From CBDFKQ01 sp965248855 (GTDB lineage Bacteria > Bacteroidota > Bacteroidia > Cytophagales > 172606-1): a DNA stretch of 64,000 nt. The position numbers and the translations under genes were made by a program. Position 1 is the stretch's first letter, and every line of letters begins with the position of its first letter. Shown in pieces: positions 1 to 8,529 of the stretch. The notes below the pieces were generated by a model. It was not told the origin of the DNA and did not search any database. It worked only from the letters and a program-made list of their open reading frames with translations. The stretch is taken from the NCBI GenBank assembly GCA_965248855.1, contig CBDFKQ010000012.1, forward strand, positions 1 to 64,000, read 5' to 3'.

Positions 1-78
1 TGCTATATGGGTTTTAGAAAAAATGAAAATTTTGATTTAGATTTTAAGCAAGCCCTTCTGGAATATCAAAGCAAGTAA
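1..78 (+). CDS. C-terminal end of an unidentified protein (partial)
   Basis: The first 25 codons of the window are open in frame 1 and end at a TAA at 76-78, so this is the tail of a gene that begins outside the window. The visible residues end in LLEYQSK and are charged and helix-like. That is too little to assign a family. It lies about 40 bases upstream of mnmA on the same strand, so the two could be co-transcribed. It may be a chance open frame, since no start is available to judge. Confidence 0.35.
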   Translation, partial: CYMGFRKNENFDLDFKQALLEYQSK

Positions 79-119
79 GGGAAGTAATGAATTAAAAATA
101 AAACGTTAAAGAAAATTAA

Positions 120-1250
120 ATGAGCAAGAAAGGACGTGTGTTGGTGGCAATGAGCGGTGGAATTGATAGCTCGCTGGCCGCAGTGTTGCTTGCACGAACA
201 AGGTTATGAAGTGATAGGAATGACAATGAAAACCTGGGATTATTCATCTTCAGGTGGAAGTAAAAAAGAAACTGGCTGTTGCAGTCTGGATTCTATTAAT
301 GACGCCCGCAATGTGGCCGTAGGGCTTAGGTTTTCCTCATTATATTTTAGATATCAGAAATGAATTTGGCGATTCAGTAATCGATCATTTTACCAACGAA
401 TACCTCGAAGGCCGAACACCCAATCCATGCGTACTCTGCAACACACATATTAAGTGGGACGCGCTTCTCACGAAGAGCTGATAAACTTAGATTGTGAATT
501 TATTGCCACCGGCCATTATGCCAAAATCAGAAATGAAAACGAGAGGTTTATTATTTCAAAAGGTTTGGATAAAAATAAAGATCAGTCTTATGCACTATGT
601 GGGGTGTATCTCAGGAAAGCCTTGAGCAGAACCATTTTTCCATTAGGGTGGATTAAAAAAAACTGAAATATATGAAATGGCAACTGAAAAAGGTTTTTTT
701 GATTTGGTAAATAAACCGGAATCCTATGAAATATGTTTTGTGCCGGATAATGATTACAGAGGCTTCTTAAAACGCAGAGTAGAAGGGCTGGAAGAAAGAG
801 TTGCAGGTGGAAATTTCGTTATGCAGGATGGTACTATAGTAGGTACAGCATGAAGGATATCCTTTTTATACAATAGGACAAAGGAAGGGCCTGGGAATTG
901 CACTTGGGCTTCCCAATTTTCGTAACTGAAATTAGGAAAGGAAACAAACGAAGTGGTATTGGGGAAAAGAAAAAGACCTTCAAAGAGATGGCATGTTAGT
1001 TAAAAAATTAAACATGATGAAATATGCCGATATTGAAAATAAACCTTTAGAAACAATTACAAAAATAAGGTATAAGGATCCCGGTGCATCTGCCATTATT
1101 TCTCAAAAACAGGATTCTATTGAAGTTTTATTCAATGAGCCCGTTATAGGTATTGCACCGGGCCAGGCTGCTGTTTTTTATGAAGGTGATGATATTGTAG
1201 GTGGAGGTTGGATTATGAAAAGTTTTAAACAAAATGCTGATGTTTTTTAA
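120..1250 (+). pseudogene. mnmA: tRNA 2-thiouridine(34) synthase MnmA, interrupted by many single-base indels
   Basis: MnmA adenylates and thiolates U34 in the wobble position of Lys, Glu and Gln tRNAs. The translated pieces give the whole family signature in order across three frames: the PP-loop SGGIDSS just after the ATG at 120, the first catalytic Cys in PCVLCN (about 430), ATGHYAK (about 505), DQSYAL (about 580), the second Cys in EICFVPDNDYRGFL (about 730), IGQRKGLGIAL (about 875) and a C-terminal beta-barrel ending in GGGWIM. The frame breaks near 195, 323, 467, 606, 640, 650, 850, 905, 940 and 970, mostly as one extra base. No residues are lost and no in-frame stops occur apart from the shifts, which points to sequencing error more than decay. 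The family is about 360-380 residues, matching the span. Confidence 0.85.
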
Positions 1251-1731
1251 ATTATAAAGTATACTCATTTTACCGGCAAGTAATTTTTTTTTAGTATTTT
1301 AGGTCAATAATTAAAAATAATAATGGAGCAAATAATGAAATAATATCATAATTAATCTTGGGTGTTACCTCCATTATAACTTTATTTCTTCTGCAAGTCT
1401 CATTTTTTTTGTATTTGACATAGCAAAAATCATTTAACCCTGTTTAAATGAAAAATGCTTGTTCATCATGAACAACGAATAATAATTCAAAGAAAATATG
1501 ATATTAGGTAGCCAGAAAACCACATAGTAAAAATATTTTGCACTTCAACTGATAATTTATCTTAAAATAAACATATAAAAATTTCAATAACTTTTTGTTT
1601 TGATTATTTGTTTACTAATTTTAAGAGTACCTGCCTCACTACGAAATATTTAGTAATTTTCAGATGATATTTGAGGCATAAGTTTTGTTTCTTTTTTTAA
1701 ATACCTGATACATCATCTAAATTTTTCAACC
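1251..1731. other. Intergenic stretch, no recognisable gene
   Basis: This 481-base AT-rich stretch lies between mnmA and the secreted hypothetical protein. It has no open frame of useful length and no RNA gene I recognise. It presumably carries the promoter of the downstream gene, but I could not pick a convincing TTG/TAnnTTTG pair. Confidence 0.5.
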
Positions 1732-3418
1732 ATGTACTTATTTTATACTTCATCTAAAGTGCTTGTTTTAGATAAAAAATTATCGGTTTGGTTATTTATT
1801 ATATTTATTCCGGGTTTTTGTTTTGCTCAGTTAGATCAAATAAAGAGTATTGAAATTCAAATGGGGAAACATACAAATGATAAAAATTATAATGTTCATG
1901 TGTTGAAAGATAATTCAATTTTGCTTGTTACCGAAAATGATCATGAGGCCGGCTATAAACATAAAAGATGGTCGTTCTCTAAATATGATACCACATTTGC
2001 TATTCAATGGCAGAAAGAAATGGATATAAAATTTTATTATTCCGCTATCAAATCATACGATAACGACACTTATTTTTTTATTCTTTTTAAAGAAAAAGAT
2101 GCTCAGAAAGTTACTGTTGTAAGGATAGATTATAAAACAGGCGAGTTAGAATCATTTGATGGTATACTTCCTACAAAATTTGAAGATATTATTGAATTTA
2201 AAGTATTGAGTAATATGGCACTGATTGCAGGAAAGATAAACCAAATGCCTGTAGTAATGGCATTTAGATTTTTTGATAAAAAAATTCAGGTATTGCCGGC
2301 ATTATATGATAAAAATATGCAGCTTAATAATATTAATATAAATGATCAGAAAAATATAGTTGATATAGTTGTGACAGAAAATAATAGAAGGAAGAATAAA
2401 TTGGGCTTAAAAATAAAATCTTATGCCTACAGTGGAAAACTTTTACAGGATATAACATTAACTGCACCTAAAAACAGAGTTCTTCAAACAGGTAAATTAA
2501 GTCATACAACTGCAGCTGATAATGAAGACATAATGATTGGGAATTTTGCTGACAGCCGAAGCGAATATTCGTTAGGTTTATACATCGCCAAACTGGATAA
2601 AAATAATGAACAACAATTTATTAAATATTATGATTTTACAGAATTAAAAAACTTTTTTAATTATTTAAAAACCCAGAAACAAGCAACGTATAAAAGAAAA
2701 ATTGCAAAAAAGGTTAGCCATGGGTAAGCAATCAAATTTAAGATATAAATTACTTGTTCACAATATTGTTCAACATAATAATGAATTTATTGTAGTTGCC
2801 GAAGCTTATTACCCGGAATATAAAAGTAATATGTATAATAACTATAGTAATTATGGTGGATACGGAATGAACCAGTTGTATGGTTATCAAAACCCGTTTT
2901 ACAATCCTTCTTATTTATATAATGGTTTATATAATGGTAATAACAACAGAAATTTCAGGAATGACAGAATTCTTGAAGGTTATAAATACAGTCATGCAAT
3001 AGTTTGCAGTTTTAATATAAACGGTGATTTACTTTGGGATAATTGTTTCCCTATCGGAGGTGACTTATTAAATAAAACTTTGGAAGAACTGGTAAAAGTT
3101 GCATTTGAAGAAGATGGCAGAATGATTTTAATGTATCCTCACGACGATAAAATGCACACCGAAGTAATAAAAAGAGGTGAGGTAGTAGCGGAAAAAGAGA
3201 AGTTTGATATAAATAAAACTCAAACGGATCAAAGAATCAGAAACTCAGAAATTACCAGTATGCAGCATTGGTATAATAATTATTTTATCAGTTGGGGTTT
3301 TAGAGAGATACGAAGGAAAAATGTTGAAGAAATTTTTTCCGGCAGCAAAGTTTTCTATCTCAGTAAAATTACTTATCATACAAATAATATTGCCTCAAAT
3401 AAAAATATTTCCAAGTAG
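1732..3418 (+). pseudogene. Secreted hypothetical protein, one frameshift near 2710
   Basis: I do not recognise a family. The ATG at 1732 is followed by a short polar stretch, then a hydrophobic segment ending in GFCFAQ, which fits a signal peptide cleaved before Q or L at about residue 33. The mature part is beta-rich with alternating hydrophobic residues. The second half contains an Asn/Tyr/Gly-rich stretch (about 2830-2960). The two open pieces, 1732-2727 and 2702-3418, overlap, and joining them needs removal of one A from the run at about 2706-2711. The joined protein would be about 560 residues. Other Bacteroidota encode similar large secreted proteins of unknown role. The single A-run shift next to other broken genes suggests a sequencing error. 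Confidence 0.6.
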
Positions 3419-3457
3419 TTAATTGATATAAGTAATCCTTATGTAAAATAATTTATA

Positions 3458-3492
3458 AACTAAAGGATTTAAATATATTAAATCCTTTAGTT
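3458..3492. terminator. Bidirectional intrinsic terminator
   Basis: Fifteen-base perfect arms (3458-3472 and 3478-3492) flank a five-base AT loop. It sits between the convergent hypothetical gene and asd, where it could end both transcripts. The U tail is weak in both directions. Confidence 0.6.
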
Positions 3493-3508
3493 CGTTGATA
3501 ATGAAATT

Positions 3509-4499
3509 CTATAAAATATTTTTAACCAGATATTCTGCAATCTGCACCGCATTGGTAGCAGCACCTTTTCTTAAATTATCGGCAACAATCCACATGTTTA
3601 ATGTTTTAGGTTGAGATTCATCCCTTCTTATACGACCAACAAATACTTCATCTTTCCCATGAGCATCTTTTGGCATTGGATATTCGAACTTGGAGACATT
3701 GTCGACAACTATTATACCCGGTGAGTTTTTTAGTATTTCATAAATATCTTTAATATCAAATTCATTTTCAAATTCAATATTTACAGCTTCTGAATGGCCC
3801 CCAATTACCGGAATCCTCACGGTAGTAGCAGTAACTTTAATATTATCATCTTCCATTATTTTTTTTGTTTCGTTCACCATTTTCATTTCTTCTTTGGTGT
3901 AACCATTTTCCAAAAAAACATCAATATGAGGTAAAACATTGAGATCAATTTGATGCGGATATACCTTTTGAACATCTGCCCTTCCTTCACGCTCTGCAAA
4001 AAGTTGATCAACTGCTTTTTTACCTGTTCCGGTAACTGATTGATAAGTGGAAACAACAACACGTTTTATTTTAAATTTTTTATGCAATGGATTTAAAGCT
4101 ACCACCATTTGTATGGTCGAACAATTGGGGTTCGCGATAATTTTATCCTCTTTTGCTATAGCGTGCGCATTAAACCTCAGGTACAACTAATTTTTTAGTA
4201 GGATCCATTCTCCAGGCAGAAGAATTATCAATTACTACCGTTCCAACTTCAGCAAACTTTGGTGCCAGTGCCAATGATGTTGATCCTCCTGCAGAAAATA
4301 AAGCTATATCAGGCCTGCTTGCAATTGCATCATTTACACTCATAACCTTATAAGATTTATTCTTAAATTTAATTTCCTTACCTATAGAGTTTTCAGATGC
4401 GGTTAGAATTAAATCGGTAACGGGAAAATTTCTCTCCTCCAATACTTTAAGAATTTCACCACCAACTAGACCGGTGGCGCCTACAACGGCTACTTTCAT
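3509..4499 (-). pseudogene. asd: Aspartate-semialdehyde dehydrogenase, one frameshift near 4176
   Basis: Asd reduces aspartyl-4-phosphate to aspartate semialdehyde, the branch point to lysine/diaminopimelate, threonine and methionine. Reading from the ATG at 4499, the NADPH-binding motif VAVVGATGLVG opens the protein, followed by SAGGS and the DNSSAWRM segment. The catalytic Cys lies in ANPNCST at about residue 128, and the substrate-binding QSVTGTGKKAVDQL and GGHSEAVNIEF segments follow. The two pieces (4499-4170 and 4186-3509) join if one T is removed from the TTT just after the VVPEV codons. Total length is about 330 residues, normal for the family. Diaminopimelate synthesis is normally essential, so an inactive asd would be surprising; a sequencing error is the simpler reading. 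Confidence 0.9.
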
Positions 4500-4706
4500 G
4501 AATGTAATTAATTAAGTTATTAAAAAATTAAATTTTATAAGGATAATTACTATTTACCGAATAAAGTTTGCAAAAGTAGAATAAAAAAGAAAAAAGTTTC
4601 TATTTTACCTTATTAATATTTTAATATTGATTAAGAAAAGCACAAAAATAAACCTTATTGATTTTTTTATGTCAAATTACAAATATTTTTAATTTGAATC
4701 GTGTTG

Positions 4707-6114
4707 ATGGAATTACCCCGTTATACAAAGGTTTTTCTTTATGCCTTTGGTAATGTTTTACCAAAGTTCATTTCTTTTGCAGCTGTACCTTTATTTTCTT
4801 TTTTTCTTACAAAAAAAGAAATGGGAATTTATGACCTATTATTAGGTTCTGTTAGTCTTTTGGTACCGATTATTACTTTCCCAAATTGGAGATGCGTATT
4901 ATCGTTGGACTTTCAAACATAAGGGCTCAACAAGTGATTCAAAAGATATTTTAAAAACTGTTATGGTTTTCGGTTTTTATTCACATTTAATTTTATTTTG
5001 CATACTCTACATATTTATAAAATTCCTAGGACTTAATATTGAAGTATGGTTTCTGCCTGTAATTTTTTTTAGTTCGATTATAATATTACTGCAATTTGTT
5101 GCAAGAGCTTATAATCGCATAAAAATTTATTCTGTTTCAGGTTTTATAAATAGTTCGGGAATAATCTTTTTTTCGATAATTTATTTTTATACTAAAAGCG
5201 ATTCACTTAACGGGATTATCTATTCATATATTATAAGCAACATACTAACGATGCTTTTTTTGATAATTACTTTAAAACTTTATCAAAAAAAGCATTATGG
5301 AAACTACAGCCCTACCATACTGAAAGAATTATTATTTTTTTCAATCCCATTAATACCTAATGCAATTAGTTGGTGGTTGGTAAGTATATCTAATCGATAT
5401 ATAATTGCTATTTACCTGGGGGTTGAGGCTAATGGGATATATGCTGTGGCCGGCAGAATTCCTTCATTACTCTTAATTTTCAATTCTGTATTTTTATTAT
5501 TATTTCAAGATACTGTTTTTAATGATCTAAATAATAAAAATGACGGGAAATATTACTCAGAATTTCTTGAAAAGTTATTAATTGTACAGCTTTCTCTATC
5601 AATTGTAATCATTGCTTTCAGTAAATTTTTAACTAATATATTATTTGCATCTGCATACCTCGAAACTTATAAAATCATTCCAATTCTTATTTTAGGAGCT
5701 TTGTTAACTAATTTTTCCGCTTTATTGGGAATTTTCTATCTTGAAAAGAAAAGAACCATTGATATACTTATCACAACTACATTAGGAGCAGTTATTAACA
5801 TCATATTTACTTATTTAACGATAGATAAATTGGGATTGTATGCCCCTGCAATAGGAACTGTGTTGGGCTTTTTAGGAATTTTACTTATTAGAATAATACA
5901 GATATGGGATCACAAAAAAATAAATTTTAATTACAAGATTATCCTTTCTCTAATAAGTCTGTTTATCCTTTCTGCTGTTATTTCATTAAGGTTATCCAAT
6001 TCATTTTTAGAAATTGTTTTTATGGGTGTCAGTTTATTTATATTATATTTTTATAACCATTCAATAATTCATAAAACCGCTATTAATATAATTGCTTATG
6101 TTAAATTCAAGTAA
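4707..6114 (+). pseudogene. Wzx-type polysaccharide flippase (MATE/MOP superfamily), one frameshift near 4884
   Basis: This is a multi-pass membrane protein of the oligosaccharide flippase type, expected to move lipid-linked sugar repeat units across the inner membrane. The N-terminal piece reads LPRYTKVFLYAFGNVLPKF and continues into a second helix, typical of the family. The ATG at 4707 is a better start than the GTG at 4701. An indel in the TTTCCCAAA area near 4884 shifts the frame; the other frame continues with QIGDAYYRW, which is characteristic of these proteins. The main piece (from 4963) carries about ten more hydrophobic helices. It overlaps the next gene by 17 bases, so the two are probably co-transcribed and belong to surface polysaccharide synthesis. 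Confidence 0.75.
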
Positions 6115-7429
6115 AATACAAATATTAAAAGAAAAAATATATGCATCACTCGACCCTCTGATTGATTCGGATTATTGCCTGCTTGATTTCCCTAATTATG
6201 AAAATATTGGTGATAATCTGATATGGGTGGGTGAATTAGAATATTTAAGCAGGTTCAAATATAATTGTAATTACTCATGTTGTTTACAACATTTTGACAA
6301 AAATAAAATAAAAACTAATGATCTGATTTTAATGCAGGGAGGAGGAAATTTTGGGGATTTATACAGGAAAATTCAATTATTCAGATTGGAAGTCATTCAA
6401 AATTTTCCTGATAATAAAATAGTGATTTTTCCACAAACCGTACATTACAACGATTTAAATATATTAAAAAAGGATGCTGAGATTTTAAATCGACATACAA
6501 ACCTGACAATATGTGTTCGGGATTATAAATCTATGGAAATCATTAAAAATTATTTTTTAAGTGCCAAAGTTCTCCTGATTCCTGATATGGCATTTTGCTT
6601 AGACTTTGAAAAACATATAAATGAGCCAATTGAAAGTAATAATAATAAATTATTATTCAAAAGAGTGGATATTGAGCTTGCTACAAATGATTATTTATTA
6701 AAAATTCAAGATAGAAATAAATTAGAAATACATGATTGGCCAACCTATGAAAGAAATATTTTACAACGTCTTTTTTATAAGTTAGAGTCAAAAATAGCAA
6801 AAGAGGTTTTTAAAATTCCTTTTTTAAGAATTTTCATAGATCCAAAAACCGGATTTAAAAATACTAATATCCTTAATAAATACTTTCAACAAGGTATCGA
6901 CTTCGTAAATGTTTATGATGAGATATATACCACGAGGCTTCATGGGTTAATTCTGGCAATATTATTAAATAAGAAAGTTTACCTCAATTTTCTGGAACAT
7001 CATTGTGATGTAGGAGTACTTGGAAGCTTGGCAGTTGAAATTGATGAGAAAGGAAATGAATTTGGATTAATTGCAGTAAAAACCGGGGATATTAATATAA
7101 AAAAAGATTTATCCGGAATAATTCATCCATCGGTAATGATCCGAAAGGAAGTTATTACTGAAAATTATATGTATTTAGAAACATATCCTTATTCAGAAGA
7201 TTTTGAACTTTGGATCAGATTATCGAAAATAACAAAATTTGAGAACTTAGATGAAGTATTGATTAAGAAGCGAAGACATGATGAACAATTAACTCAAATT
7301 GAGATTAAAATAAGGATTCGCGAAACAATAAAATTAAGATTAATTTATTTTTTCCAAACTAAATATTTTCCCGATATAAAGGTTATTATTAAGTTATTGA
7401 TTTTATATATCCTTCCCTATCCTTTATAA
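6098..7429 (+). CDS. Chimeric ORF: polysaccharide pyruvyltransferase N-part joined to a GT2 glycosyltransferase C-part
   Basis: Residues 1 to about 300 match the polysaccharide pyruvyltransferase family (PF04230). The visible segments are FPNYENIGDNLIW, MQGGGNFGDLY, IFPQTVHY and TTRLHGLILAILLNKKVYL. At about base 7000 the sequence changes to the middle and C-terminus of a family 2 glycosyltransferase: GVLGSLAVEIDEKGN, HPSVMIRKEVI, YSEDFELWIRLSKI and LDEVLIKKRRHDEQLT. The GT2 nucleotide-binding half (GT-A fold with the DxD motif) is missing. Only the last 20 to 40 residues of the pyruvyltransferase appear lost. ATG 6098 is preferred over the upstream TTG at 6092. It could be a real in-frame deletion fusion or an assembly chimera; the damaged neighbourhood favours the second. 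Confidence 0.7.
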   Translation: MLNSSKIQILKEKIYASLDPLIDSDYCLLDFPNYENIGDNLIWVGELEYLSRFKYNCNYSCCLQHFDKNKIKTNDLILMQGGGNFGDLYRKIQLFRLEVIQNFPDNKIVIFPQTVHYNDLNILKKDAEILNRHTNLTICVRDYKSMEIIKNYFLSAKVLLIPDMAFCLDFEKHINEPIESNNNKLLFKRVDIELATNDYLLKIQDRNKLEIHDWPTYERNILQRLFYKLESKIAKEVFKIPFLRIFIDPKTGFKNTNILNKYFQQGIDFVNVYDEIYTTRLHGLILAILLNKKVYLNFLEHHCDVGVLGSLAVEIDEKGNEFGLIAVKTGDINIKKDLSGIIHPSVMIRKEVITENYMYLETYPYSEDFELWIRLSKITKFENLDEVLIKKRRHDEQLTQIEIKIRIRETIKLRLIYFFQTKYFPDIKVIIKLLILYILPYPL

Positions 7430-7748
7430 AAGAAGATAAGAAAGCAAAGACTGGAAGTTAAAAGGAAATTGTATAATAATTTAATATCAGCCAATAATTA
7501 ATTTAAATAATTAATAAACGCAAGCCATAATCCCGCCTTTCAGCAAAAAATCTACCTTAATATATTTTTTGTATTTATCATCTTTGATTTTAAAACAAAC
7601 GGTTGATTTTGTATTTGATTTATATCTAATCGAAACTAATGTTTCCTTAAATTAAAAAAATAGAGTAACATATTTTACATATTATTTCATATTTGATTAA
7701 TAAAATTCAATAAATAATAAATATATTTACATTAAAAAAATATTTATT
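7430..7748. other. Intergenic stretch upstream of the sigma factor
   Basis: This 319-base, very AT-rich stretch separates the polysaccharide genes from the ECF sigma factor gene and must hold the sigma factor promoter. I see no RNA gene, strong palindrome or clean promoter. Confidence 0.4.
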
Positions 7749-8345
7749 ATGAGGCCGCTTATAGAGTTAGATGATGAAGTTTTATTACATCGCCTATTAA
7801 ACAGCGATGTAGAAGCATTTAATGAACTTTACCTTCGTTATGTTAAATCTTTATATAACTATGCCTACAAAATAAGCAACGAAAGAGAAAAGATTGAGGA
7901 TATTATACAAGAAACGTTTATTGAACTTTGGGCCAAACGAACAGGTTATGAAAATGTAAAAAATATTAAGGCTTATATATTTGGATGTGTTAGAAATAAA
8001 ATAAATCGATCATTGTCATTAAAGAATACTCGGCCGCTTACCGAATTAAATTATTTAATTGAAAATTTCTATACGGATTTTTCCGTTGAGGAAACATTAA
8101 TAACTGATGAAAATTTAAAAAGAACTATCACACATCTACAAACCCAATTTAAAACATTATCAAAACGCGAGTATGAAGCCCTTCATCTACGCTTTTATGA
8201 AGATTTGAGTTTTGATAAAATTGCGGAGATAATGGATATCACTACTCAATCCGCAAGAAATACCATCAATAAAGCTCTTATTAGATTACGTCAAAACCTA
8301 CCCAATTCAATATTTCTTTCTGTGTTTTTATTATTTTTCTCTTAA
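7749..8345 (+). CDS. ECF-family RNA polymerase sigma factor (FecI-like)
   Basis: This 198-residue sigma-70 family protein directs RNA polymerase to a small set of promoters, usually of a SusC/SusD locus. Sigma region 2 spans about residues 22-90, with FNELYLRYVKSLYNYAY and the DIIQETFIELWAKR segment. Region 4 spans about 135-185, with LSKREYEALHLRFYEDLSFDKIAEIMDI and a helix-turn-helix through QSARNTINKALIRLR. The C-terminus is hydrophobic (FLSVFLLFF). It starts at an ATG with no upstream overlap. Such sigma factors usually sit next to a FecR anti-sigma gene. Here the only FecR gene in the window is at 36063-37166 on the other strand, next to susC, so the pairing is an inference. Confidence 0.9.
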   Translation: MRPLIELDDEVLLHRLLNSDVEAFNELYLRYVKSLYNYAYKISNEREKIEDIIQETFIELWAKRTGYENVKNIKAYIFGCVRNKINRSLSLKNTRPLTELNYLIENFYTDFSVEETLITDENLKRTITHLQTQFKTLSKREYEALHLRFYEDLSFDKIAEIMDITTQSARNTINKALIRLRQNLPNSIFLSVFLLFFS

Positions 8346-8529
8346 TTTTAGTTTGTTACTCATCTCCAAATCTTCTAATAAATTTAAGTGAAGTATGCCT
8401 TCATTTTTCATAACTCTATATAAATCTTATATAAAAAAAAATTAAATAGGGTTATAATATCATTTTTCTACACTACTTGATAACTAAAACAAAATAAAAA
8501 ATAACGTTACCATATTGTGTCAAAATTTT

